From Eubacterium sp. An11 (GTDB lineage Bacteria > Bacillota > Clostridia > Lachnospirales > Lachnospiraceae), in contig NZ_NFLV01000005.1 in assembly GCF_002161065.1 (NCBI RefSeq), positions 124,001 to 188,000 on the forward strand: a stretch of DNA of 64,000 bases, read 5' to 3'. Both the position numbers and the translations under genes were made by a program. Below are positions 1-8,835 of the stretch, piece by piece; positions within the stretch are counted from its first letter, which is position 1, and every line of letters starts with the position of its first letter. The notes below the pieces were generated by a model. The model was given only the letters and a program-made list of their open reading frames with translations. It had not been told where the DNA came from and ran no database searches.

Positions 1-506
1 TATCTGAGGGCATTCACGATAAAGAAGGCACTTTTATCTGCGAATATGATAATTCCGTCGGAACAGATACCTTCGGTCACAAGATGCTTGCGGGCTGCGG
101 CAAATATCTGGAAAATCTTGTCCGCTCCCGTCTGGGCGTGAAGGCCCGCTCTGTGGAGTTCAACGTCAGCCAGCGCTGCTCTGCTTCCATGCTTTCCGCC
201 ACAGACCAGCAGGAGGCTGCTGCTGCCGGATCTTTCGGCGTAAAAGCCGCTCTGCAGGGAGAAACCGGAAAGATGGTTTCCTTCCAGCGCCAGACTACGT
301 CCGACGGCTCCTACCGGATGGACTGCGGCCTCACCGATGTCAACGAGGTATGCAACAAGGAAAAGACGGTGCCGCTGTCCTGGATTTCCGCTGACGGCAC
401 CGACGTGACGGAAGAATTCATCGCCTACGCCCGCCCACTGATCCAGGGCAGGGTGGACGTACCTCTCGGAGAGGACGGCCTTCCGGCTTTCGTTTCCCGG
501 AAATAA
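1..506 (+). CDS. PPi-type 6-phosphofructokinase, C-terminal part (5' end outside window)
   Basis: The frame is already open at base 3 and runs to a TAA at 504-506, so only about the last 167 residues are present. The start of the visible part contains SEGIHDKEGTFI, then YDNSVGTDTFGHKML and a GCGKYLENLV stretch. These match the C-terminal half of the roughly 410-residue phosphofructokinases of Clostridia that use pyrophosphate, with a His-rich sugar-phosphate pocket (DTFGH). The enzyme would phosphorylate fructose 6-phosphate in glycolysis in the cytoplasm. The PPi/ATP-determining residues lie in the missing N-terminal half, so donor use is inferred from family resemblance. A second, different phosphofructokinase lies at 45529-46602. 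Confidence 0.85.
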   Translation, partial: SEGIHDKEGTFICEYDNSVGTDTFGHKMLAGCGKYLENLVRSRLGVKARSVEFNVSQRCSASMLSATDQQEAAAAGSFGVKAALQGETGKMVSFQRQTTSDGSYRMDCGLTDVNEVCNKEKTVPLSWISADGTDVTEEFIAYARPLIQGRVDVPLGEDGLPAFVSRK

Positions 507-564
507 TTCCGTCTGAACGGTCATCATCTCCCGGAAATATTTTCGCCCGATGGGCATAAAAATC

Positions 565-613
565 CCCTCCCGGTACAGGACATCTTCTCGTTCTGTTCCC
601 GGGAGGGTTCTTT
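565..613 (+). terminator. Rho-independent terminator of the phosphofructokinase gene
   Basis: CCCTCCCGG (565-573) pairs with CCGGGAGGG (599-607) across a 25-nt loop and is followed by TTCTTTTTC. It lies about 60 bases after the stop codon. Confidence 0.8.
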
Positions 614-681
614 TTCTGCGCTGACTGCGCAGTGTTTCTTCGGTTTGTTTTGCAGCCTTCATGCGGCATTCTTCTGCCTGC

Positions 682-1242
682 TTATAATATCCCCGCGATA
701 TATCTTTCCGTCTGCCTCATGATCTCTGCCAGATTCTTAAGGTCTTTTTGTACATTTCCTGTCTCCAGGGAATGGTTGGCTCCGGCCGTCTCATAAAGAG
801 GCAGATGCCTCTTCCGGCATTCTTCCTCAATGATCTCCGTCCTCGCCCACGGGTCACTGGTTCCGTGAAACACGATTCCTTCTTCTCCGATGGCCATAAA
901 AGATTCTTCCACCGGCGTATAATATACCTGACGCGCAGAGATGTGATTGTGCAGGGCAAAGGCTGCCGCCACAGCGGTTCCGATGCTCTTGGAAATAAAC
1001 AGCACATCTTCACAGCCGGCAAAGTCCACCTGGCAAAGCTGGCCGGCGACACAATCGCTGGCCGCCTCAAAGGCTTCCAGCATTTTCTCTCTGCTGCCCT
1101 TGATGCCGGATGGCAGTTCTCCGTAGCTTACCTCAAGAATCTCATAGCCCCGGGCTGCCGCCAGCTTCTTCCCGTAGTAGAGAAGAGGCTTGTCCGTGTG
1201 ATAGCCGACTCCCGGAAATATCACCGCTAGTTTTTTGTCCAT
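682..1242 (-). CDS. alpha/beta hydrolase family protein
   Basis: A 186-residue cytoplasmic protein with an alpha/beta-hydrolase layout: N-terminal strand KLAVIFPGVGYH, a nucleophile elbow ISKSIG with Ser86, an acid-bearing HGTSDPWA (Asp130) and a late NHSLE with His157. The elbow has Ser rather than Gly at its first position, which occurs in small esterase-like members. Substrate unknown. The ATG at 1242 is preceded by AGGAGG at good spacing. It is transcribed towards the phosphofructokinase terminator. The YARHG gene, read the same way, ends 35 bases upstream, so the two may be co-transcribed. Confidence 0.75.
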   Translation of the reverse strand: MDKKLAVIFPGVGYHTDKPLLYYGKKLAAARGYEILEVSYGELPSGIKGSREKMLEAFEAASDCVAGQLCQVDFAGCEDVLFISKSIGTAVAAAFALHNHISARQVYYTPVEESFMAIGEEGIVFHGTSDPWARTEIIEEECRKRHLPLYETAGANHSLETGNVQKDLKNLAEIMRQTERYIAGIL

Positions 1243-1277
1243 GTTCTCTTCCTCCTGCTTTAAGCCAGACCCTCTGG

Positions 1278-1862
1278 TCAGTATCCCTGTTGCAGCTCAT
1301 AAGAATGAATCAATTCCACATTATACTGTTCCACATCATTTAAAACAGAATCGTCAAAGGCCGCGGCCGCCGTCTGCGCCACATACCAGTCCTGTTTGTT
1401 AAAATAATTCTGGATATCCTGATCTGTGAACATTCTGCCATGGCGGGCGTAAATTTCATTTCTTGTGATACACAGACCGTAGGAATCCAGACAGGACAGT
1501 TCATCCCAGGTATAGCGCACACTGTTTGTGTAGGCCAGATGATCCGCCTTCTCATAAGGATTGGAACCGGTATCGTTTCCCTTGACCAGATACACGTTTT
1601 CGCTTTCCCCTTCGCTGTCTTCACTTCCTTCTCCGTATCCGTCCTCTGTGTCTTCACCGGCATCTTCATCTTTCCTGGCCTGTCCGATCGCAATGGTAAT
1701 CTCTGTATTTCCTTCTGTGTCCGTGGCCGCAGAGATGATCTCCTCATGCTTTTTCTGCAGTACAGAAAATCCGAGAATCACCGCTGTCAGCGTCAGCGCG
1801 ACAATGATCACGGCACTGATCATCATTCTTCCTGTTTTTCCGTCGCCTTCAGGGTTCCACAT
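1278..1862 (-). CDS. YARHG-domain membrane-anchored protein
   Basis: A 194-residue protein. Residues about 10-35 form one membrane helix, followed by an acidic low-complexity linker (about 60-90, rich in Glu, Asp, Gly and Ser) and a C-terminal YARHG domain with NEIYARHGRMF near residues 135-146 and FNKQDWY shortly after. YARHG domains are extracellular modules of unknown function in surface proteins. The helix-then-linker layout suggests the domain faces outward. The ATG at 1862 is preferred to an in-frame TTG one codon upstream because GGGGGAG lies at suitable distance. The leader contains a hairpin described separately. Confidence 0.8.
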   Translation of the reverse strand: MWNPEGDGKTGRMMISAVIIVALTLTAVILGFSVLQKKHEEIISAATDTEGNTEITIAIGQARKDEDAGEDTEDGYGEGSEDSEGESENVYLVKGNDTGSNPYEKADHLAYTNSVRYTWDELSCLDSYGLCITRNEIYARHGRMFTDQDIQNYFNKQDWYVAQTAAAAFDDSVLNDVEQYNVELIHSYELQQGY

Positions 1863-1884
1863 CAAACTCCCCCTTTACAAAAAT

Positions 1885-1920
1885 AAAAAATGTGTTTTAT
1901 TGTCTAATAACACATTTTTT
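1885..1920 (-). promoter_or_regulatory. Leader hairpin (candidate attenuator) upstream of the YARHG gene
   Basis: AAAAAATGTGTT (1885-1896) pairs perfectly with AACACATTTTTT (1909-1920). On the minus strand the 3' arm ends in six U followed by another U-rich stretch, so it resembles an intrinsic terminator lying between the promoter and the gene. An ATG-TGT-TAT-TAG mini-frame (1904-1915) with AGGAG just before it sits inside the hairpin. Attenuation is an inference. Confidence 0.5.
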
Positions 1921-1931
1921 CTCCTGTTTTT

Positions 1932-1960
1932 ATTATAATGGATAATACTGGTTCTATCAA
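1932..1960 (-). promoter_or_regulatory. Sigma-A type promoter for the YARHG gene
   Basis: On the minus strand TTGATA (1960-1955), a 17-nt spacer and TATAAT (1937-1932). The predicted transcript start, near 1925, lies just before the leader hairpin. Confidence 0.7.
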
Positions 1961-2119
1961 CCCTTTATGATAATTGTTCATTATAATTTAATACAAATGT
2001 AATTAATAATTATTCTCAACAAGAAACAGATACTTAGACAGATATCGATATGAAACGAAAAACATGGTTTTTGGTTTGAAAATAATACAATTTTACCAGT
2101 ATTTTTCTTGGAATTCCGC

Positions 2120-2376
<257 letters not shown>

Positions 2377-2410
2377 TCCGGATTTTCAGAAGAATTTCCG
2401 TTACGCAAAA

Positions 2411-2443
2411 AAGAGTGTCTGTCTCGGCAGACACTCTTTTTTT
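2411..2443. terminator. Bidirectional terminator between ferredoxin and the MerR-type gene
   Basis: AAGAGTGTCTG (2411-2421) pairs with CAGACACTCTT (2428-2438). T-runs follow on the plus strand, and on the minus strand the hairpin is followed by six U, so it can serve both converging genes. Confidence 0.9.
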
Positions 2444-2465
2444 GTGCGATAAGCTTTTCTAGTCA

Positions 2466-3338
2466 CTATATTTTCCTCTTGTTTTTCCGGAAAAAGCGGC
2501 TTTTCTTCCGGCCGCCTTCCTCTTTGGATACGGCGATTTCCTGTCTTGCCTTTTGATGGCTGCGGATGGCCTCATCCAGTTTCTTATACCGGGCTTCCTC
2601 CCGCTCTTCTCTTTCTTCCATGACGTCATCGATTTCCCTGATCACTCTGTTGCTGATCCGGTCTCCCATGACATCTCCCATATTTTCTGCCTGTTCTCTC
2701 AGAGCTTTTCCTATGATACGGCCCATGATAGATTCAAATTCCCGCATTTTTTCCTCATTGCTGCGAAGAGACGGGGCTGTGTTTTCTCTCGGAGCCGGAT
2801 GACGCTCGGCATGTCCTCCTCCTTTCCTCAGGGTGACTACTTTTCCGCCCTGCCCGTTTTCCCTGAAATCGCTCTCTTCCCCGTCTTCTTCCTCTGCCGG
2901 TCTCAGTTCGGTATCTCTGCCGGTTTCAGCATGATTCTCATGACCTGCGTATATATCTTCGCTGTCGTCTTCCCGGAATCTTCCATCCTCTCCGGATTTA
3001 CCACTTTCCCGGGTCCTGTCCTCCTCCCGGGAACTCTCCTCCTCTTCGATCCCCATATTTTCCAGCTCCACCTGCGTAGCCAGCAATTTATGTACATCAA
3101 TGAGTTTCTTCTGTTCCAGATCCGGCAGCACCTCTTTTACCGCCTTTAACTGAAATCCTTTATTCTTTAATTCTTTGATACAGTTTAACAGCTGTATTTC
3201 CTCTTCTCTGTAATAACGGTGTCCCAGTTCATTTCTCGGAATGGTGAGCCCCAGCTCTTCTTCCCAGTACCGCAGCACATGATTCTCCACCTCCAGCAGC
3301 CGGGCAGCTTCTGAGATGGAATATCTTTTTTCCTTCAT
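2466..3338 (-). CDS. MerR-type HTH protein with long charged C-terminal region
   Basis: 290 residues. Residues 1-75 are a MerR-like winged helix (YSISEAARLLEVENHVLRYW, then RYYREEEIQLLNCIKEL). The middle (about 95-190) is acidic and low in complexity, and the C-terminal 90 residues are predicted coiled coil ending in a very basic tail (RKKSRFFRKNKRKI). There is no recognisable effector-binding domain of the usual MerR regulators. The layout resembles chromosome-associated MerR-fold proteins such as RacA more than a classic metal regulator, but that is only an analogy. The ATG at 3338 has GGAGCG upstream. It lies just downstream of the dnaB operon, separated by a terminator. Confidence 0.7.
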   Translation of the reverse strand: MKEKRYSISEAARLLEVENHVLRYWEEELGLTIPRNELGHRYYREEEIQLLNCIKELKNKGFQLKAVKEVLPDLEQKKLIDVHKLLATQVELENMGIEEEESSREEDRTRESGKSGEDGRFREDDSEDIYAGHENHAETGRDTELRPAEEEDGEESDFRENGQGGKVVTLRKGGGHAERHPAPRENTAPSLRSNEEKMREFESIMGRIIGKALREQAENMGDVMGDRISNRVIREIDDVMEEREEREEARYKKLDEAIRSHQKARQEIAVSKEEGGRKKSRFFRKNKRKI

Positions 3339-3471
3339 ATTTTCTCGCTCCTGTCATACTATATTTTACTGCGAAAGCCCCGGACAGCAGCTAAAATCCA
3401 GCGCATCCGGCTTTCATAACTGATAATGGCGGCATAAGCAGTCATGCCTGTCTGCATATCGGCATATTCAT

Positions 3472-3501
3472 AGTATAACAAGATTCCGGTTCCATTCTCA
3501 A
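3472..3501 (-). promoter_or_regulatory. Possible promoter for the MerR-type gene
   Basis: On the minus strand TTGAGA (3501-3496), 18-nt spacer, TATACT (3477-3472), about 135 bases before the start codon. The match is moderate. Confidence 0.4.
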
Positions 3502-3521
3502 TGATATTCGTCTTCTAAAAA

Positions 3522-3559
3522 CAGACAAAAGGAGCGGAATTCTACTGAATCCGCTCCTT
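3522..3559 (-). terminator. Terminator of the gdpP-rplI-dnaB operon
   Basis: AAGGAGCGGA (3529-3538) pairs with TCCGCTCCTT (3550-3559); the minus-strand transcript continues with TTGTCTGTTTTT. The upstream arm overlaps the last codons of dnaB. Confidence 0.75.
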
Positions 3560-4891
3560 GTTGGCAAATTTCGTGTACTGTCCCAGCCAGACAAGCTCAA
3601 TGCTTCCGGTGGCACCGTTTCTCTGCTTGGCCACGATGACCTCTGCTATATTCTTTTTCTCTGTATCCGGATTATAATATTCATCCCTGTACAGGAACAT
3701 AACCACGTCGGCGTCCTGCTCGATGGCTCCGGATTCACGAAGATCCGAGAGCATCGGCCGGTGGTCCTGTCTTGCCTCCACGGCACGGGAGAGCTGTGAC
3801 AGGGCAATGATCGGGATATTTAACTCTCTGGCAAGAACCTTCAGGGCACGGGATATCTCTGAAATCTCCTGCTGTCTTGATTCATTTCTGCGGGTATTGC
3901 TGCCGCTCATCAGCTGCAGATAATCGATCACAACCATCTCGATGTCATACGTCTGTTTATATTTTCTGCACTTGGAACGGATCTCCGCCAGAGAAGATGC
4001 GGTATCGTCAATGATCAATTTGGAATTGCCGATGAGGGCCGCCCCTTCCAGAAGCTTCTCCCAGTCGGAATCCCTCAGATCACCGGTACGGATCTGCTGA
4101 GAATCCACCATGGACTCTGACGCCATCAATCTGGTAACCAGCTGTTCCTTCGACATCTCCAGACTGAACATGGCCACCGCATGGTTATCTTTGAACGCCG
4201 CATACTGGGCAATATTCAGGACAAAGGCCGTCTTACCCATGGCAGGTCTTGCCGCCACTAAAATAAGCTCCGCCGGGTGAAGCCCCGTAAGCTTATAATC
4301 AAGCTCGGTAAAACCGGTGGCAATGCCGGTGACTCTTCCTCTTGTCTTTGCCGCCTCCTCGATGGCGTTCAGCGAATTCAGAACAATCTCCTGAATCGGC
4401 ACAAAGTCGGACATCCGGTTCCGGTTCTGCAGCAGGCCGAAGATCTCTTTCTCGGTTTTCTCCAGAATAGCCGGCGTCTCCTCCTTGCCCAGATAACAGG
4501 CATTACCGATGTCCTCGGTCACCTTGATGAGCGCCCGGAGCGTTGCCTTGTCATGAACGATCTGAGCATACTGCCGGACATTGGTGGAAGTGGGAACGAT
4601 ATCCACCAGTTCCCGGAAAAAATCCAGACTGGAAAGTGCTTCCGGCACATCCTTCTCCTTCAGCTTATCCTGAAGAGTGATAAGATCCACCGGCTTTCCT
4701 TCCTGGTAAAGCTCCACCATGGCTTCAAACAGGATTCCATACTGACGCTGATAGAAATCCTCCTTGACAAGGATATCCTCCGCCTCCACAATGGCGTCTC
4801 TGTCCATGAGCATGGAACCCAGCACCGACTTTTCCGCCTCCTCGCTGTGCGGCTGTATTCGTTTGATAAAATTCTCGTCTACTGTCGGCAT
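3542..4891 (-). CDS. dnaB: Replicative DNA helicase DnaB
   Basis: 449 residues, normal length for the family. It has an N-terminal primase-interacting domain (about 1-150), a linker helix and a RecA-like ATPase domain with Walker A ARPAMGKTAF (214-223), Walker B VVIDYLQLM (320-328) and the arginine-finger region near KQRNGATG (422-429). It forms the hexameric ring that unwinds DNA at the replication fork. The ribosome site before the ATG at 4891 is weak. The gene follows rplI by 40 bases in the common clostridial order gdpP-rplI-dnaB, so translation may depend on that operon. Confidence 0.97.
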   Translation of the reverse strand: MPTVDENFIKRIQPHSEEAEKSVLGSMLMDRDAIVEAEDILVKEDFYQRQYGILFEAMVELYQEGKPVDLITLQDKLKEKDVPEALSSLDFFRELVDIVPTSTNVRQYAQIVHDKATLRALIKVTEDIGNACYLGKEETPAILEKTEKEIFGLLQNRNRMSDFVPIQEIVLNSLNAIEEAAKTRGRVTGIATGFTELDYKLTGLHPAELILVAARPAMGKTAFVLNIAQYAAFKDNHAVAMFSLEMSKEQLVTRLMASESMVDSQQIRTGDLRDSDWEKLLEGAALIGNSKLIIDDTASSLAEIRSKCRKYKQTYDIEMVVIDYLQLMSGSNTRRNESRQQEISEISRALKVLARELNIPIIALSQLSRAVEARQDHRPMLSDLRESGAIEQDADVVMFLYRDEYYNPDTEKKNIAEVIVAKQRNGATGSIELVWLGQYTKFANKERIQ

Positions 4892-4931
4892 ATCATCACA
4901 TCTCTATATATCTCATTACAACTCTGTATGT

Positions 4932-5378
4932 TTACATTTCTGATACTTTTACCTTGAGAGTCGCTGTTACCTTCGGATGAAGCTTGATCTTCACATTGTG
5001 TACACCCAGACTCCTGATCGGTTCGTCCACGGAAATCTTCTTCTTATCCAGTTCCATATCCAGCTGTTCTTTGGCCGCTGCCGCGATCTCCTTGGTGGAG
5101 ATGGCGCCGAAGGTCTTGCCGCCCTCGCCCACTTTCATCTTTACTTCCACAGACTTCTCGGAAAGGTCTGCCGCCAGGGCCTGCGCCGCTGCCAGCTGCT
5201 CTGCAGCCACCTTATCCTGATGCGCTTTCTGCAGTTTCAGGTCATTGATATTCTTGCCGGTGGCCTCCACACCCAGCTTCTTTGGCAGGATAAAGTTCCT
5301 TGCATAGCCGTTGTTGACTTCCACCATATCTCCTTTTTTACCTAAAGCCTTTACATCTTCTAATAAAATTACTTTCAT
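4932..5378 (-). CDS. rplI: 50S ribosomal protein L9
   Basis: 148 residues starting [20 protein letters not shown], with the conserved [14 protein letters not shown] loop of the N-terminal rRNA-binding domain, a long connecting helix and a C-terminal domain with GKTFGAIST. The ATG at 5378 is chosen because GGAGGACAGATT precedes it; an in-frame ATG 17 codons upstream has no such site and would add residues foreign to L9. It starts 69 bases after the gdpP stop codon. Confidence 0.97.
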   Translation of the reverse strand: MKVILLEDVKALGKKGDMVEVNNGYARNFILPKKLGVEATGKNINDLKLQKAHQDKVAAEQLAAAQALAADLSEKSVEVKMKVGEGGKTFGAISTKEIAAAAKEQLDMELDKKKISVDEPIRSLGVHNVKIKLHPKVTATLKVKVSEM

Positions 5379-5447
5379 AATCTGTCCTCCTGTTTTATCT
5401 GTTTTCTTTTCCTGTTCGCTGTCTTCCATGGCATTGAAAAGAATCCG

Positions 5448-7490
5448 TCAGATATCTCCTTCCTTCTTCATCGAAGCCAGCAGATTCTTCAAATCATTGA
5501 CCACTTCTCCCATGGTTCTATCCTTAAGCTGTGCTGCTGCCACCGTGAGATGGCCGCCGCCGCCAAATTTCTCCATTATAATCTGTACATTTAAGTCATC
5601 GATAGAACGGGCGCTCACATAAATGCAGCTGGAAAGCTGTGTGATCACAAAACTTCCCCGGATTCCCTGAACATCCAGCAGGGCATTGGCCGCCTTCGCT
5701 CCGATGACCGTCGCTCCGTCAATATTTCTTCCGTCAAAAGTTGAAATCGCAAATTCATCGTAAAACAGTTCTGCACGGTTGATGATCTCCGCGCGGATCT
5801 TGCAGTTCTCCATATCTTCCCGGAACATTTTCCGGACTCTCGTCACATCCGCTCCGGCACGGCGGAGATAAGCCGCCGCCTCAAATGTCCGGACTCCCGC
5901 TTTCACAACAAAATTATCCGTGTCCACCAGAATACCCGAGTACAGGGCATCGGCCTCGATGGCCCGCAGCTTCGGCTTATCCGGAATATACTGTAAAATC
6001 TCCGCCACCATCTCACAGGATGAGGAGGCGTAAGGTTCCACATAGGAAACCACCGCATTTTTGATCGTCTCGTTATTCTGCCGGTGATGATCCAGCACCA
6101 CGATGGTCTCAATCTGTTTGATCAGTTCCGGACACTCTGTCATGGCCGGAAGATTGACGTCCACGATCACCAGCATGGAGGAGGCGTCCTTCAATGACAG
6201 CGCCTGCTCATTGCTGATAAACGGAAAATCTTCCGCCCCGGTGTCATTGATCATTCCTTCTATGATCGGCCGTATGGCCGCGCAGTCCTTATCCATGACA
6301 ATATAGGTCTTCTTGTCAAAGGTTCTCGCCAGTCGGTAAATACCGAGAGCCGCTCCCACGGCATCCGCATCCGGAAGCTTATGTCCCATAATGAAAATCT
6401 TGTCATGGGTCATGATGATCTCTCTCAGGGCGTGGGCCTTCACCCTCGCCTTGACCCTGGTGCTCTTTTCCACCTTCTGGGTCTTGCCGCCGTAATAGGA
6501 AATGGAATCTCCATCCTTGACCACCGCCTGATCACCGCCCCGGCCCAGAGCCAGATCCATGGCGATACGGGCGCTGTCATAGGTCTCCACGTAACTCGGC
6601 GCATTGACGCCCACACTGATACTCAATGTCATGGATAATTCATTACCGATATTGATCATCCGGACTTCATCCAGCAGGGAGAACTTGGACTCCATGAGCT
6701 TCTGCAGGTTCTTTTCCTCGAACACAAAAAGGAACTTATCCTTCTCGAACTTCTTCACAATGGCATCCAGCCCCTGCATGTAACGGATGACCTTCCGCTC
6801 CACCAATGCCAGCAGAAGGGACTGCCGCACCTCTTCCATGTTCTCAAGGACTTCCTCATAATTATCAATGTAGATGAGACCGGCGACCATTCGCTTGCTC
6901 TGCGACTCTTCCCGGTACTCCATGAGCTGAGTCTCATCAAAAAAATAGAAGGCAAGCAGTATGCTGTCAGGACTGGCCTCTTCGCCGCTCTTTTCTTCTT
7001 CTGTCAGACAGACACTCTTGCACTCCACCCGGTACTTTTTCTCATCCAGGGTAATACAGAACTCTTTCGTGTTCCCGGGCTTCGGAAATACCTTTTTGTA
7101 AAGAGAAGCAAACATCTGCGTGATGTTCTTCTTCCCCGTCTTTTCTCCGGCCATCTCAGCGAAACTGCTGTTAAACCAGATGACCATTCCATCGTCGTCC
7201 GTTAAAATATAGGGGATGGGCAGTTCTTTTAACAGATCCTTCTGTATCTGTCCCTGCTCAAATCCCGCAGAGAGAAGCTCCGCCGCCGCCAGTTTTTCAA
7301 AATATTCATAATGAACAACTGCGACCACCAAAAAAATAAAAGCCCCCGTTATGATCAGGTACCCGTAAACCGGACGAATGGACATGATAGAAAATCCGAC
7401 CATAAGAAAGGCTGCTACCATAATAATAGACAGCCATAAATTGAACTTAATCTGTTTTGAGACTTTTTTATTTTGTTTCATTTCCTTCAC
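5448..7490 (-). CDS. gdpP: Cyclic-di-AMP phosphodiesterase GdpP
   Basis: 680 residues. Two membrane helices (about 17-60), a small PAS-like domain (about 85-190), a degenerate GGDEF domain (about 200-340) and a DHH/DHHA1 phosphodiesterase. The catalytic metal-binding residues are visible: GHKLPDADAVG (His370, Asp374, Asp376), DHH at 467-469, LVDTDNF (Asp523) and GGGGH (643-647). The enzyme hydrolyses c-di-AMP at the membrane and so affects potassium and osmotic balance. The longest frame begins with GTG at 7490; an ATG lies three codons on at 7481, and neither has a strong ribosome site. It is first in the operon with rplI and dnaB. Confidence 0.95.
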   Translation of the reverse strand: MKEMKQNKKVSKQIKFNLWLSIIMVAAFLMVGFSIMSIRPVYGYLIITGAFIFLVVAVVHYEYFEKLAAAELLSAGFEQGQIQKDLLKELPIPYILTDDDGMVIWFNSSFAEMAGEKTGKKNITQMFASLYKKVFPKPGNTKEFCITLDEKKYRVECKSVCLTEEEKSGEEASPDSILLAFYFFDETQLMEYREESQSKRMVAGLIYIDNYEEVLENMEEVRQSLLLALVERKVIRYMQGLDAIVKKFEKDKFLFVFEEKNLQKLMESKFSLLDEVRMINIGNELSMTLSISVGVNAPSYVETYDSARIAMDLALGRGGDQAVVKDGDSISYYGGKTQKVEKSTRVKARVKAHALREIIMTHDKIFIMGHKLPDADAVGAALGIYRLARTFDKKTYIVMDKDCAAIRPIIEGMINDTGAEDFPFISNEQALSLKDASSMLVIVDVNLPAMTECPELIKQIETIVVLDHHRQNNETIKNAVVSYVEPYASSSCEMVAEILQYIPDKPKLRAIEADALYSGILVDTDNFVVKAGVRTFEAAAYLRRAGADVTRVRKMFREDMENCKIRAEIINRAELFYDEFAISTFDGRNIDGATVIGAKAANALLDVQGIRGSFVITQLSSCIYVSARSIDDLNVQIIMEKFGGGGHLTVAAAQLKDRTMGEVVNDLKNLLASMKKEGDI

Positions 7491-7555
7491 CAGATAAATT
7501 ATTAAACATATGGCTTCTCAGCCAAACTTCATAAAACCTGCGAATATATTGTGTT

Positions 7556-7564
7556 ATTATAGCA
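7556..7564 (-). promoter_or_regulatory. Extended -10 promoter for gdpP
   Basis: On the minus strand TGCTATAAT, an extended -10 box, about 65 bases before the gdpP start. No good -35 is seen at the matching distance. Confidence 0.5.
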
Positions 7565-7676
7565 CTATTTCCTGGTTTTTAAAAGGAAATCTTTTTTGAA
7601 AAAGGGGATAATGAAAAAAATAACCCGGATACTGTTCCCAATCTCCCGGGAACCGGCCCTTCCTTCAGAATCGAAG

Positions 7677-7717
7677 AAGCCTCCCGCAGCAGCTGTAACT
7701 GTCCACTGCGGAAGGCT
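7677..7717 (-). terminator. Hairpin ending the sugar operon
   Basis: AAGCCTCCCGCAG (7677-7689) pairs with CTGCGGAAGGCT (7706-7717) apart from one mismatch. It lies 35 bases after the permease stop codon; the minus-strand tail is TTCTTCG, a weak U-tract. Confidence 0.6.
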
Positions 7718-7751
7718 CCTTATTATAAATTTTAAGAGGAAGAATATTTCA

Positions 7752-8810
7752 TTATTTGCTTTCGTTTCTGGCCTGCAGCGCCATCTTAGCCTGCAGATTT
7801 CTCTGGAACTGGTCGATCAGCACCGCCAGGATAATAACAAGTCCACGGATTACCTTTTGCCAGAACTCGGATACACCACACATGGTCATACCGTCATTGA
7901 TGATACCGATGACAAAGGCACCGATGACTGTTCCGCCGATGGTTCCGACACCGCCGGCCATGGAAGTTCCGCCGAGAACTACCGCCGCGATGGCGTTCAT
8001 TTCCCAGGAATCACCGGTGTTTGGATGAGAAGCCGCGATCTGCGCCATGGTGACAAGACCGATCAATGCGGAGCAGGCACCGGAAATAGCGTAAACCATA
8101 ATGGTATTTTTCTCAACTTTGATACCGGAAAGACGGGCTGCCTTCTCGTTACCGCCGATGGCCAGGATATGCCATCCAAACGGAGTCTTCTTTAATACAA
8201 ATGCCGCGATGGCCGCCAGGATCAGGAACAGAACTGCCGCGATCGGAATGCCCGGGAAATCTCCCACTGCAAAGATACGGCTGTCAAAGTTCATGATACC
8301 CACATTTCCGAGGGCTTCATTTCCTCTGATATTGGAAAATGTATTTCCGCCGGAACGGATATTTGCAAGGCCACGGCCGATATACATGGTACCCAGTGTT
8401 ACGATGAACGGCGCCAGCTTACATTTGGCAACCAGCCATCCATTGATAACACCCACCAGAATACCCAGAAGGATACAGATCACAGTGATCACCGGCACAC
8501 TGAAATACAGCGTCACTCCGGCGAACTTCAGGGTAAGACCTTCCTGAATCAGGCCGCCGGCGACCATACCTACCAGACCGACGACAGAACCAACGGAAAG
8601 GTCGATACCGCCGGTGATGATAACGTAGGTCATACCAATACCAAGAATACCATACTGCGCCACGTGCTTGCACACCAGCAGCAGTGAATTTACTGTACAG
8701 AATGAATCTGCCACCACAGAGAAGAATATAAACAATATAATAAGTACGAAAAGTGTTCTTCCCTTTAAGAGCGTCATGGCAAGATTTGAATTACCTTTTT
8801 TCTTATTCAT
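7752..8810 (-). CDS. Sugar ABC transporter permease (RbsC/XylH family)
   Basis: 352 residues with about ten membrane helices and the family's GIGMTYVIITGGIDLSVGS motif early and GGTSMAGGVGTIGG near residue 290. It forms the membrane channel for a monosaccharide import system of the CUT2 type with the ATPase and binding protein just upstream in the operon. The ATG at 8810 is chosen because AGGAGA precedes it; a longer frame adds 28 non-conserved residues. The gene is the last of the nine-gene operon and starts 25 bases after the ATPase stop codon. The sugar cannot be read from this protein. Confidence 0.92.
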   Translation of the reverse strand: MNKKKGNSNLAMTLLKGRTLFVLIILFIFFSVVADSFCTVNSLLLVCKHVAQYGILGIGMTYVIITGGIDLSVGSVVGLVGMVAGGLIQEGLTLKFAGVTLYFSVPVITVICILLGILVGVINGWLVAKCKLAPFIVTLGTMYIGRGLANIRSGGNTFSNIRGNEALGNVGIMNFDSRIFAVGDFPGIPIAAVLFLILAAIAAFVLKKTPFGWHILAIGGNEKAARLSGIKVEKNTIMVYAISGACSALIGLVTMAQIAASHPNTGDSWEMNAIAAVVLGGTSMAGGVGTIGGTVIGAFVIGIINDGMTMCGVSEFWQKVIRGLVIILAVLIDQFQRNLQAKMALQARNESK

Positions 8811-8835
8811 CTTGATTTCTCCTTTTCTCCCATAT

